From positions 124,001-188,000 of the forward strand of contig NZ_SHLX01000009.1 in assembly GCF_004764705.1 (NCBI RefSeq): a stretch of DNA of 64,000 nucleotides, read 5' to 3'. Made by a program: the position numbers and the translations under genes. The notes under the pieces were generated by a model. That model worked only from the letters and a program-made list of their open reading frames with translations. It did no database searches and was not told the origin of the DNA. Positions 43,731 through 54,000 of the stretch are shown piece by piece; the stretch's first letter is position 1, and every line of letters starts with the position of its first letter. The stretch comes from Paenibacillus cymbidii. GTDB lineage: Bacteria > Bacillota > Bacilli > Paenibacillales > NBRC-103111.

Positions 43731-45563
43731 ATGTCGTTCATACGGAGAATCGGCAGACGGTTCCGATCGTTTGTCAATGGACTGCAATACCGGCAGAAAC
43801 TGCTGGTCACCATCGCGATGGTGGCGCTCGTCCCCCTGCTGCTGCTTTCGGCCGTCTATATGTCGGCCTACGCGCGCGCCAAGCTGCAGGCGATCATGGA
43901 GCGCAATATCGGCCGCCACGACGCGCAGGTGGAGCAGCTCGACAGAATGTTCTACGCCGGCATCAAGAAGCTGATCTACCTCTCGAACAATCTGCAGGTC
44001 ATTCAACTGCTTAGTCAGGACTATTCCGACGATCTGCTCGCCTACATGAACAACCTGACCAACGTGCAGGGCGTGCTGGAGGCGCTCAAATCCGACGAGC
44101 TGCAAAGCGGCGTCGCGGTATATGGCGTCAATCCGTCCTTGTACCGCACCGAAAACATACGCAAAATCGGGGATCTCGATCCATCCGTTCGCGAACGGGT
44201 GATGAGCAACAAGGATGCGTATCCGGTCCGTACCTTCGTGAAGCTGGATGACGGGCGGACGGAAGTACGCATCTACAGCCAAATTATGGACTTGAAAGAA
44301 ACATTAGCTATTACGGAGGTGACGTTCCCGCTCGACTCGTCGCTGGAGGCGATCCGCAGGACGGTGACGAACGGCAGCTTCGTCATGTACCGGCAGAAGG
44401 ACGGCGTCCGTTTTCTGATCGGGACGAACGGCATCGACGATGCGGAAGCGGAGCGGGCGGCCGAGCGCTATGTGACGGTCGGCGGAAGTCGCGGCTACTA
44501 TATTGTACCGATGCGGATCAATGCCGCTCAGGACGATCTGCTGCTGTTCGTCGACCGGACGCCCGTCTACCTGAAACTGGCGGAATCCCTCGCCTGGCCG
44601 GCGGTGATGTTGGTTGGCCTGCTGCTGACGATCTTCTTCTCGATCAAATTCGTCACGTTCGGGCTGACGAGGCGGCTGTCCGAGCTGATGGGCACGGTTC
44701 GGGGCGAAATTGCGTCGCTAGACGCCGGCCCGCTTCCGTCGGCGGATCCTTTCGCATTCGCCGGCGGGCGCGAATTTGCCGGTCCGGAAGCCGCGCCGGC
44801 CGAGGGGGCGGCGGGCGACGAGCTGGGGCAGCTCGACCGGGCGTTCCACGGGCTGGTGGTGCAGATCCGGGACCATTACCGGCAAACGGCGGCTTACGAG
44901 GTGGGCAAGCGGCAGATGGAAGCGGAGCTGCTTCAGGTCAACATCAATCCGCACGTGCTGTACAACACGCTGTCGGCGATCAAATGGGTGTACGAGGACG
45001 AACGGCTGGGGCAGCTGATCGACGACATGGTCGACTTCTATCGGCTCTTTCTGAACCGGGGGGAACCGGTCGCTCCGCTGGCGCAAGAAATCGAGATGGT
45101 CAAGAAATACATGGCCATGCACAAGTTTTCCTACGAATCGGACTTCACATACGAGGTAGACATCGACGAAGCGTTGGCCGGCGCGATGATATTGCGCAAT
45201 ACGCTGCAGCCGGTCGTGGAGAACAGCCTGATTCACGGGATCAACCGGCTTGCCGCCGGCGGGCGGATCTCGATTGCGGCGCGTGAGGAGGGAGAGCGCG
45301 CCGTCATCGAGGTGTCCGACAACGGCCCGGGCATGGAAAGGCATTTGGCCGAGCGGCTCGCAACGGCGGATGCCGACTGGCCGCCAGCGCTCAAACCGTC
45401 CGGCAGCGGGTATGCGCTCGCAAACATCCGACGGCGAATCAAGCTGTATTACGGTGACGCGTTTGGTCTGCACATCGCAAGCGAGCCGGGAGCGGGCACC
45501 AAGGTGACGTTGACCGTACCGCTGGGCACCGCTGAACCGAAAGTGCAATATCCCGTTCCCTAA
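43731..45563 (+). CDS. YesM-type sensor histidine kinase
   Basis: This 610-aa membrane kinase has membrane segments near residues 25-47 and 288-310 with an extracellular sensor between them, a HAMP-like segment, a phospho-acceptor box in the variant form NINPHVLYNTLSAIKW, and the ATPase motifs NTLQPVVENSLIHGI, SDNGPGM and GSGYALANIRRRI. The size is normal for the family, in contrast to the 920-aa kinase at 19130. Ribosome site AGGAGGAG. Confidence 0.93.
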   Translation: MSFIRRIGRRFRSFVNGLQYRQKLLVTIAMVALVPLLLLSAVYMSAYARAKLQAIMERNIGRHDAQVEQLDRMFYAGIKKLIYLSNNLQVIQLLSQDYSDDLLAYMNNLTNVQGVLEALKSDELQSGVAVYGVNPSLYRTENIRKIGDLDPSVRERVMSNKDAYPVRTFVKLDDGRTEVRIYSQIMDLKETLAITEVTFPLDSSLEAIRRTVTNGSFVMYRQKDGVRFLIGTNGIDDAEAERAAERYVTVGGSRGYYIVPMRINAAQDDLLLFVDRTPVYLKLAESLAWPAVMLVGLLLTIFFSIKFVTFGLTRRLSELMGTVRGEIASLDAGPLPSADPFAFAGGREFAGPEAAPAEGAAGDELGQLDRAFHGLVVQIRDHYRQTAAYEVGKRQMEAELLQVNINPHVLYNTLSAIKWVYEDERLGQLIDDMVDFYRLFLNRGEPVAPLAQEIEMVKKYMAMHKFSYESDFTYEVDIDEALAGAMILRNTLQPVVENSLIHGINRLAAGGRISIAAREEGERAVIEVSDNGPGMERHLAERLATADADWPPALKPSGSGYALANIRRRIKLYYGDAFGLHIASEPGAGTKVTLTVPLGTAEPKVQYPVP

Positions 45564-45663
45564 TTGCAAAAATCGCGTCTTGTGCGCGTATCCGTATTCA
45601 TCGAAAATAAGAGAGGAGACAGCGGATAAAACCGAAAAAATGGAAAAGAGGGAACGTCACGAG

Positions 45664-46623
45664 ATGAAAGTGCTTACATCAAAAGAGAAATCGCCGATCC
45701 GTTCATCCGCGTCTGTCGGCTCATGGAGATGGCGGCAAATGAGACGGGACAAATATTTGTATCTGCTGCTTGCCCCGGCCATTTTGTTCGTTTTCGTATT
45801 CGCTTACATGCCGCTGCCCGGCATCCTCGTCGCATTCAAGGATTACGATGTGTTCAAGGGCTTCTGGGGCAGCTCCTGGATCGGTCTGAAGCATATTCGG
45901 GAAGTGTTCGAGCTGCCGATGATGACGGAGGCGATCGGCAAGACCGTGCTGATCAGCACGCTTACGCTGCTCGTCTGTTTTCCGGCGCCGATTGTGCTCG
46001 CCTTGCTGCTGAACGAGCTGAGGCGGCAGTTGTTCAAGCGGATTGCGCAAACCTTGCTTTATTTGCCCCACTTTCTGTCGTGGATTTCCGTTATCGGCAT
46101 CGCGTATGCATTCTATTCGATATACGGACCGCTGAACGATCTGCGTCTGTGGCTGTTCGGCGCGGATACGGAGCGGGTCATGTTCCTGTCGCAGCCCGGT
46201 TTCTTCGTTCCGAACGTGCTTATGCTGTCCTTGTGGAAGGAGACGGGGTGGAGCACGATTATTTTCCTGGCGGCCATCGCCTCCGTCGATCCGCAGCTGT
46301 ACGAGGCCGCTTATATGGACGGTGCGGGCAAATTCAGGCAAATCCTGCACGTGACGCTGCCATGCATCCTGCCGACGGTGATGATCATGCTCATTTTCCA
46401 GCTCGGCGGACTGTTCCAAAGCAATTTCGAGCTCATCTACGGGTTGCAAAATCCGTACGTCAATATGGAAGTTATCTCCACTGTGATTTACAAGCAAGGC
46501 ATTCAGCAGGGAGCGTACGCGTTGTCGACGGCGCTCGGCTTCATTCAGGGGCTTATTGCACTCGCGTTGACGGCAGGCGCCAACCTGATTTCGAGGAAGC
46601 TTACCAGTACCGGCATCTGGTAA
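45664..46623 (+). CDS. Carbohydrate ABC transporter permease, LplB family
   Basis: This 319-aa permease of the third importer has six hydrophobic segments, the EAA loop LYEAAYMDGAGKFRQILHVT and the C-terminus LTSTGIW. The ATG at 45664 follows AGAGGGAACG; an ATG at 45640 has its possible ribosome site too far away. Here the permease genes precede the binding-protein gene, opposite to the other two importers of the window. Confidence 0.9.
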   Translation: MKVLTSKEKSPIRSSASVGSWRWRQMRRDKYLYLLLAPAILFVFVFAYMPLPGILVAFKDYDVFKGFWGSSWIGLKHIREVFELPMMTEAIGKTVLISTLTLLVCFPAPIVLALLLNELRRQLFKRIAQTLLYLPHFLSWISVIGIAYAFYSIYGPLNDLRLWLFGADTERVMFLSQPGFFVPNVLMLSLWKETGWSTIIFLAAIASVDPQLYEAAYMDGAGKFRQILHVTLPCILPTVMIMLIFQLGGLFQSNFELIYGLQNPYVNMEVISTVIYKQGIQQGAYALSTALGFIQGLIALALTAGANLISRKLTSTGIW

Positions 46624-46641
46624 CAACAAGGAAAGGAACGA

Positions 46642-47550
46642 ATGATCACCATGAACCGTAGCGGCTTCGGCTATCGGCTGTTTTCCGTTTGCAATGTCGC
46701 GTTCATTGCCCTCCTGTCGCTGGCGGCGCTTTACCCTTATCTGAATACGCTCGCCGTCGCTTTGAACGACGGTCAGGACAGCATGCTGGGAGGCATCACG
46801 TTATTCCCGCGCGAGCCTACGCTCGGCAACTTCGCCGCTCTGCTCGGGGACGACTCGATCGTGCGGGCGCTGTTCGTATCGGTTGCCAAAGTCGTAAGCG
46901 GCACCCTGCTCAATCTGGTCGTGCAATTTTCCGCAGCGTACGCGCTCACCAAGAAACGAATGGTCGGACGCAGCGCCCTGTTGTTCTATTTTATCGTGCC
47001 GATGTTTTTTAACGGCGGTTTGATTCCGATTTACCTGCTCTATTCGAAGCTCGGCCTGCTGAACAACTTTTTCGTCTACGTGCTTCCCGGCGCTTTCGCC
47101 TTTTTTAACGTCATCATCATTCGCACTTATTTGTATACGATTCCCGAGAGCCTCGAAGAATCGGCAAAGATCGACGGTGCCCACGAACTGACGGTCATGT
47201 GGCGGGTCATCCTGCCGCTGTCAAGGCCGATTCTCGCTACTATCGCACTGTGGACGGCGGTGACGCATTGGAACGACTGGACGACGACGCTCAATTTCAT
47301 CACCAAGCCGGACCTGCAAACGATTCAGTTCAAGCTCATGCTGATGATCAAGGAGAGCGATATGATTGCCAGCCTCATCCAGGAAGCCGCGATGCGGGGA
47401 GAATCGACTTCCGCGCCGATCGTGCGCGTCACGCCGGAGGCGATTCGGGCGGCGCAGGTAATCGTCACGACGATTCCGATCATTCTGGTTTACCCGTTCC
47501 TGCAGAAGCACTTTATCAAGGGAGTATTGATCGGCTCGGTCAAGGAGTAG
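46642..47550 (+). CDS. Carbohydrate ABC transporter permease, YtcP family
   Basis: This 302-aa partner permease starts 18 bp after the LplB-type gene. It has an EAA-type loop LEESAKIDGAHELTVMWRVI and the C-terminus YPFLQKHFIKGVLIGSVKE. AAAGGAACG precedes the ATG at 46642; a second ATG at 46651 is possible. Confidence 0.9.
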   Translation: MITMNRSGFGYRLFSVCNVAFIALLSLAALYPYLNTLAVALNDGQDSMLGGITLFPREPTLGNFAALLGDDSIVRALFVSVAKVVSGTLLNLVVQFSAAYALTKKRMVGRSALLFYFIVPMFFNGGLIPIYLLYSKLGLLNNFFVYVLPGAFAFFNVIIIRTYLYTIPESLEESAKIDGAHELTVMWRVILPLSRPILATIALWTAVTHWNDWTTTLNFITKPDLQTIQFKLMLMIKESDMIASLIQEAAMRGESTSAPIVRVTPEAIRAAQVIVTTIPIILVYPFLQKHFIKGVLIGSVKE

Positions 47551-47557
47551 GCCTAAG

Positions 47558-47577
47558 ATTCCAAACCGGTTTGGAAT
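47558..47577 (+). promoter_or_regulatory. 20-bp perfect palindrome between permease and binding-protein genes
   Basis: ATTCCAAACCGGTTTGGAAT is a perfect palindrome followed by TTTTAG. The core AAACCGGTTT resembles LacI/GalR-family operators. It could instead act as a hairpin that stops or slows transcription before the binding-protein gene, whose start lies 37 bp downstream. Confidence 0.6.
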
Positions 47578-47613
47578 TTTAGATAAACCACACACGAGAG
47601 GGGATATCAACCA

Positions 47614-49539
47614 ATGGCAGCATGGAAGCGAGCGAGCTCGATCCTGCTCGTCGCAGCGCTCGGAGTAACGGCGCTCGGCGGCTGCAACAGCGGCAAGACG
47701 GAGGACCCTGCGGCATCGTCCGCGGGATCGCCGGCCGCATCGGCATCGGCATCGGCGGCCCAATCGGCCACGATTCCGACGAACATTCAGGACAGCTCGG
47801 ATTTGCCCGATTGGAAAGGCAAGCAGATCAATTTGAAGGTATGGTTCGACCAGGGCACTGGCGGCGTATTCGCCGGCGCGCGCAAGTACAAGGACGACAT
47901 CGTCACCAAAGAGATCGCCCGCGTGACCGGCGTTCATATCGATCTCGACAACTCGTTCGACAACGGCGGCAACTCGACGGGCGCGGTCAAGATGGGCATG
48001 CTCGCCGCCACGAACAGCTGGCCGGATCTCATTGTCAACGGCAACGAGTTGAAGTCGCTCGTCGACAACAACAAGCTGTACGATCTGACCGACCTGCTGC
48101 CCAAATACGCGCCGAATCTGATGAAAAAAATTCCGAAGTCGCTGAGCACGGTGTGGGATAAACCATATATCAGCCTGGACGGCAAGGTGTACGCCATTCC
48201 GGCGTCGATCTACGAGAATGCGCTGCCGATTCTCGACCCGAGTCTCGATTCGCAGCTGTTCCCGGTTTCCAACCAGATGGGCTATATTTATGTCCGCGAC
48301 GACATTCTGAAGCAGTTGTACCCGCAAGCGAAGACGATGCAGGAAATCGAAGCGCTGTACGTCAAGAACGGAAAATTCACAAAACAGGACATTCTTGACG
48401 TGCCGATCAAATCGGAGGCGGATTTCTTCAAGCTCCTGTACGACATCAAGAAGCTCGGCATCAAGGAAGGCAACCAGGAAGTATCGCCGTTCTTCACCTA
48501 TTCCGGTCAGGACAACTGGAGCTTGATGACCGCCCTGTACGGCGTTCTTAACGGCAGCAACAGCCCCGGCGGCGAAAACTCGTATTTCACTTATTGGGAC
48601 AAGAAAACGAAAAAGGTCGAATGGGGCTTCAAGCAGCCATTCTTCAAAGAACTGACCAAGCAGATGAACGTACTGTTGCGCGACGGCATCGCCTCGAAGG
48701 AGGCGCTTGTCGATCCGTACACGACGTTCCAGCAGAAGCTGAACAACGGACTTTATGCCGTATCCTACGGTTATCTCGTGCCGGACAACAACGCGCTGAA
48801 GAAGGCGGGCAAACCGTATCAGTATCGCAAAGTGTTTCTTGACATCCCGTTCAAGAACGATCAGTTCGTTTTCCCTTCCGCCCTTCCCGATTCGGGAACG
48901 CGGATCGGCATTTTCAAGGATTCCGTCAAGGAAGAGGACTTGCCGCAGGTGCTGCGCTGGCTCGACTTCCTCGTCTCCGACGCCGGCGAGAAGCTGTGGT
49001 TCTGGGGGCCGAAAAGTGCCGGCCTGTTCGAGGAAAAGGACGGCAAGCGCGTTTACAAGGACAAAGAGCTTGAGGAGCAAATGGTGTACGGCAAGCCCGG
49101 CACGAAGGCGCAGCAGTATGGCTTGAAGCTGTCCGACCAGTCCAACGACGACCGCAGCAAAAGCGATTATATCAGCTATACGGGGAAAGGGAGATACTAC
49201 CCGCCGAACTGGTACAACAAGACGATCAATGCTTCGGAAGCGGTTACTTTCTTCGATATGATGCGTGTGGAACGATCGCCGTCCACCGACACGCTGCCGC
49301 CGAAATTTTACAGCTTTTTGACGGTGCCGGAGGCGGACAAAGCGTGGAAGGCGCGCAAAGCGTTCGAGGATGCGCTGACCAAGGTGCTCGTCGCCAAAAA
49401 CGACGACGAGTTCGAGAAGCTGTTCACGGAATTTCTTACGGCGGCGGAGAAGAACGGCTACACCGACGATGTGAAGGACAAGGTGGAGGCCGAATTCCGC
49501 AAGTCGAACGCCGTATATATGCCCAATTTGCTGAAATAA
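47614..49539 (+). CDS. ABC transporter extracellular solute-binding lipoprotein (large, LplA-like)
   Basis: This 641-aa receptor of the third importer has a lipobox at Cys24 (ALGGC), an Ala/Ser-rich linker to about residue 55, and a large type-1 binding-protein domain. GAGAGGGG precedes the ATG. It is larger than the other two binding proteins here (518 and 579 aa), which fits a longer oligosaccharide. The extracellular and intracellular glycan enzymes that follow suggest the importer serves their products. Confidence 0.9.
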   Translation: MAAWKRASSILLVAALGVTALGGCNSGKTEDPAASSAGSPAASASASAAQSATIPTNIQDSSDLPDWKGKQINLKVWFDQGTGGVFAGARKYKDDIVTKEIARVTGVHIDLDNSFDNGGNSTGAVKMGMLAATNSWPDLIVNGNELKSLVDNNKLYDLTDLLPKYAPNLMKKIPKSLSTVWDKPYISLDGKVYAIPASIYENALPILDPSLDSQLFPVSNQMGYIYVRDDILKQLYPQAKTMQEIEALYVKNGKFTKQDILDVPIKSEADFFKLLYDIKKLGIKEGNQEVSPFFTYSGQDNWSLMTALYGVLNGSNSPGGENSYFTYWDKKTKKVEWGFKQPFFKELTKQMNVLLRDGIASKEALVDPYTTFQQKLNNGLYAVSYGYLVPDNNALKKAGKPYQYRKVFLDIPFKNDQFVFPSALPDSGTRIGIFKDSVKEEDLPQVLRWLDFLVSDAGEKLWFWGPKSAGLFEEKDGKRVYKDKELEEQMVYGKPGTKAQQYGLKLSDQSNDDRSKSDYISYTGKGRYYPPNWYNKTINASEAVTFFDMMRVERSPSTDTLPPKFYSFLTVPEADKAWKARKAFEDALTKVLVAKNDDEFEKLFTEFLTAAEKNGYTDDVKDKVEAEFRKSNAVYMPNLLK

Positions 49540-49558
49540 CCGGGGTTGCCCGGAAAGA

Positions 49559-49580
49559 GGGGCTTGCCCGGCAAGTCCCC
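49559..49580 (+). other. Imperfect hairpin after the third binding-protein gene
   Basis: GGGG.CTTG pairs with CAAG.T.CCCC with one bulged T, followed by TTCTTTCCTT. It is a weak terminator or transcript-end hairpin between the binding-protein gene and the secreted-protein gene. Confidence 0.45.
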
Positions 49581-49620
49581 TTCTTTCCTTGCACAATACA
49601 AATTCAATGAAAGGACGTGG

Positions 49621-50997
49621 ATGATGTTGGAGTTGCAATCGATTCGGAGGGCCTGTGCGCGATTATGTCTGATCCTTTCGTTTCTGCTGCCGGCCGGCTT
49701 GTCGGGCTTGATCGCCCCGGGAGGCCTTCCGCAGGCGCATGCGGCGTTCTCGCCGGACTCATGGACGCTGACCGAATACGGCAATGCGACGGGAAGCATT
49801 TCGGCCAGCGGCAGCACGTACACGCTGCAAACGAACGGTTACAATGTGTGGGGGACGGAGGACGAGTTTACGTTCGTCTCCCGGGTCGAGGAGTCGCCTT
49901 ATGACGAGTGCAGCATCGTTACCATTACGGCGACAATCGAGTCGGTATCGAATTACGAAAACGTGAATGCGTCGGCCGGCCTCATGTTCCGCGACAGCGA
50001 CACGGCCGGCTCGAAAAACGTCATGTGGCGCGTGCTGCCGAACGGCGCGACGCGGTTCACGTACCGGACGGCGGACGGCGGCGCTTCCGGCAACATCAGC
50101 GGTCCAACCCTCGCGTTCCCGATGGAGCTGAAGCTCGTTCGGCAAGGCTCGACGTTTACGGCTTATTACAAGCAGAGCGGACAATGGAAGCTGCACCGGT
50201 ACGTGACGGTCGGGATGGATGCCGACGCGATGGCCGGGATCGGCGGGTTTTCGGTAACGTCCAATCCGATTGCGGCGGTATTCAGCCATGTCGACGTCGT
50301 CGGCGTCAACAACTATACGCCGATGGAAGGCGGCTATACCGATACCGAGCCCGTGCCGGGCGACCTGCTGCTGCGCGACCGGTTCGAGGACGGCTCCGGC
50401 ACCAATGTGCCGGAAACCGCCGCCAATCCGGTATGGCGAGGCGTCAATTACGCGTGCGTCATGCAGGAGAACGACGGCAACCGCGCCTGGTCGCGCTATG
50501 CGATGAACGGCATCGTCCTGACGGGCAGCAAGACGTGGACCGACTACGAGGCGAGCATGGAGGCGAAGTTCGATCCCGACAACACGGGGCAAAATATCGC
50601 CGAGCTGATCGTGCGGGGAAGGGATACGAAGCTATACGGCAACTTCTATTATGCGGCGGGCTTCTCCGGCAGCTCGAAGCTCGTGCTGGAGAAGGTGTCG
50701 CAGGGCGAACTGTCCCGGCTGAAGGAAGCGGCGATCGACAACGTCAACGACGGTATCTGGCGGACGCTCAAGGTGCGGGTGTTGGACAATACAATCAACG
50801 TGTATCTGAACGGACAGTTGAAGCTGCAATATACCGACGATCTGCTGCCCAATCTGAAAGGCGGCATCGGCATTCGCACCGAGGAAAGCAATGTGCTGCT
50901 CGACAATGTTATCGTTACCAAGCTTAACGATCCGCTGGGCGGGGATTACGACAACGAGGTCGGCGGCAATTTCGACAAGCCCGCTCCTGCGCAATAA
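49621..50997 (+). CDS. Secreted protein with two beta-sandwich (LamG/DUF1080-like) domains
   Basis: This 458-aa protein has a signal peptide ending at AHA (about residue 40). Two concanavalin-like modules follow: residues ~45-225, with YENVNASAGLMFRDS and KLVRQGSTFTAYYKQSG, and ~245-445, with LLLRDRFEDGSG, YEASMEAKFD and IWRTLKVRVLDNTINVYLNGQL. Such domains bind or hydrolyse glycans; no catalytic residues can be assigned. AAAGGACGTGG precedes the ATG at 49621. The next gene follows after 28 bp, so the two secreted proteins are probably made together. Confidence 0.7.
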   Translation: MMLELQSIRRACARLCLILSFLLPAGLSGLIAPGGLPQAHAAFSPDSWTLTEYGNATGSISASGSTYTLQTNGYNVWGTEDEFTFVSRVEESPYDECSIVTITATIESVSNYENVNASAGLMFRDSDTAGSKNVMWRVLPNGATRFTYRTADGGASGNISGPTLAFPMELKLVRQGSTFTAYYKQSGQWKLHRYVTVGMDADAMAGIGGFSVTSNPIAAVFSHVDVVGVNNYTPMEGGYTDTEPVPGDLLLRDRFEDGSGTNVPETAANPVWRGVNYACVMQENDGNRAWSRYAMNGIVLTGSKTWTDYEASMEAKFDPDNTGQNIAELIVRGRDTKLYGNFYYAAGFSGSSKLVLEKVSQGELSRLKEAAIDNVNDGIWRTLKVRVLDNTINVYLNGQLKLQYTDDLLPNLKGGIGIRTEESNVLLDNVIVTKLNDPLGGDYDNEVGGNFDKPAPAQ

Positions 50998-51025
50998 AAT
51001 CGGGAGACAGAGGAGGATACCGGTC

Positions 51026-54000
51026 ATGACTGCATTCCATCGCATGCCGCAGGGCTTGCTGAAGCTGCTCGTTTGTCTGCTGCTCGTATCGAGCCTGAAC
51101 CTGCAGGGCTTCGGCAAGCAACGCGTTTATGCCGACGGCAATCGGGACGCTTATCAGACGGTTCAGGCGGAAGTGTACGACGCCGCGTCCAGCGTGCGCA
51201 TTATCGGCAATGTCATCGGCAATTTATTCGGCGGCAACTGGATCCGCTACAATAACGTCGATTTCGATACGGGAGCCCAGGATGTCGTCTTCAAGCTCGG
51301 GCTGCCGGCGGCGGCGGCGGGCGGCAAGATCGAAATTCGGCTGGACAGCACGGCCGGCACGCTGATCGGCACGCTGATCACGCAATCGACCGGCAGCTAC
51401 GGCATTACCGCCGAACAAGCAACGGCGGTCTCGGGGGCGACCGGCGTGCATGACGTGTATCTGGTGCTGGTCGGCGGCGCCGGCATCGCCAATATCGACT
51501 GGTTCAGATTCAATCGCACGTACAGCATCGCGGATACCGCGCCTCCGATTACGCAGGCGGCGACGGCCGGCAGCTATTCGGGCGGACGCTACATTTCCGC
51601 CGTGACGGTCACGCTGTCGGCCTACGACTACTATCGTGGCGTCGATGTCACCGAATACAGTCTGGACGGCGGCGCGACCTGGCAAATCTACAGCGCGCCG
51701 CTCGTGTTCGACGGGGATGGCGCATATGACGTTCAGTACCGTTCGACCGATAAGGCGGGAAATACGGAGTCGGCTCACATGCTGTCGTTCGAGGTGGAGA
51801 TGTATGGCAGCCGAAGCGCGTTCGATGCGATTCAGGCCGAACAATACAACGACGCCTCGCGTGCGACGGTCATCGGCAATGTGCTCGGCGGGTTGTTCGG
51901 CGGCAACTGGATTCGTTACAACAACATCGATTTCGATACGGGGGCGCAGGATGTTGTGTTCAAGCTCGGGCTGCCTGCGGCTGCTGCGGGCGGTCATATC
52001 GAAATGCGGCTTGATAGCGCGACCGGCACACTGATCGGCACGCTGATCACACAATCGACCGGCGGCTACGGCATTACCGCCGAACAGGCGACAACGGTTG
52101 CGGGGGCAAGCGGCGTGCATGACGTCTATCTCGTCCTGATCGGCGGCGCCGGCATCGCCAACATCGACTGGTTCGCGTTCAACCGCACCTACAGCATCGC
52201 GGATACCGCGCCACCGATTACACAGGCGACAGTCGCAGGGGAATACAACGGCTCCTACTATACGTCGGCGGTGACGGTTACGCTGTCGGCCTACGACTAC
52301 TACCGGGGCGTCGCTTCCACGGAATACAGCCTGGACGGGGGCGCGACCTGGCAAACGTACGGCGCGCCGGTCGTTTTCAATCAGGAAGGCTCGTTCGAGC
52401 TGCGCTACCGGTCGATCGACAAGGCCGGCAATACCGAGGAGGCGCATCTGCTGACTCTGACGCTGGACGATTTGCCGCTGCCGAGCTACTTCTGGCTGTC
52501 CGGCGCGCTGCAGCCTGGCGACATCGGCATGCTGATCGGCGAGAACCTGGGCACGATTGCGGACATCGAGCTATACCGGCTCGATGACGACAACGTGGAC
52601 GGGTTGGAGCCCGCCTATGTCCGTCGTCCCCAGCCGGACGCCCCGTTCGTGTCGGACGCCAATCCGCGGGCGACGGCGGCTCCCTGGGAAGAATCGGAGG
52701 CTCTGCCGGCAACGACGGTGCAGAAGACGCAGCAAGGGCTGAAGTTTATTGTGCCGGAGACGGAAGCGCCGGGCGTATACGCCATTCGGCCGATCGTTCC
52801 CGGCAAGGAGACGGCCGTTCTGTACGCGAATGCGCCCGAGCTCGTCTGGGCGCAAGGCGACCAGGGGGACACAGCCAGTCCCGATGGCTGGATAAGGCTG
52901 GTCGGGCGCCAGTTGGCCGTATCCGGGCATACGCCGCAGGTCGTGCTCGAGGCCGTTGATGGCGGGGAGCTGACACGCGTTCAGGCCGACACCGTTTATG
53001 ACGCTTATGCGGTCCAGATCAAAGTGCCGGCATCGCTCGCTGCGGGCGAGTATCGCCTGTACCTGCACAACGGGCAGGGCGGCGCGTATGCCTGGAGCAA
53101 TCCGGTCGCGCTGCGCGTCGAGCCGCAGGAGGCATGGCCGCAAACGGTGTTCAATGTCAAGGATTACGGCGCCAGGGGCGACGGCACGTTCAACGATACG
53201 GCGTCGGTGCGCGACGCCATCTACGCGGCCGGGCAGGCGGGCGGCGGCATCGTTTATTTCCCGCGCGGCCGCTATCATTTGAGCAATACGCTGACGATTC
53301 CGGCTTATACAACCATCCGCGGGGAATCGCGGGAGCTGACGCAGCTGTTTTTCTCCCCGTTCCAGTGGGATGTGAACGAGTTGCCGGCCTCCATGATCAG
53401 AGGCTCGCACCATTTTGCGATCGAGAACATCAGCCTGAATGCGACGCGCACCGGAAACTTCATCGTCTCCGACGTCGACACGCCGGAAGCGGGCAACGTA
53501 TTCATCCGCAATATCCGGATACGCGCCAATCCGTTCGCCGGGCATCCGTCGGTAGAGCAGGAGAAGATGATCGCCGACGAAATCCGGGCGCGCGGCACGA
53601 TCGATCTGCTCAAAATCGGCGGCAAAAACGTACAAATTGTCGACAGCGACCTGTACGGACCGAATCGTCCGCTGAACCTGGTTCATGCGGAAGGGGCACT
53701 GGTGAAAGGCAACATGCTCTACAACGGCTATACCGGGTGGTATTCCCTGAGCGGACCGAACGGCCTGCTGTTCGAGGACAATACGATTACCACCGCCCAT
53801 ATGACGGCAACGGGCGGCGGTGTGGATAAGCCGATCAATCACATGGTGCAGAACGTCTATTTCGCGCGGAACACGTTCAAAAACACGGTCGGCTGGGACC
53901 GCGAAGCGATGACCAACGACGGCGGCAGCGGCGCTTATTACGGGCCTGTCGGCGCAATCGACGGAACGACGCTGACGCTTCCGGAAGGCGGCCAAAATGC

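Noticed and set aside
47221..49638. 805-codon minus-strand open frame
   Set aside because: It is antisense to the permease and binding-protein genes and shows no domain or ribosome site.
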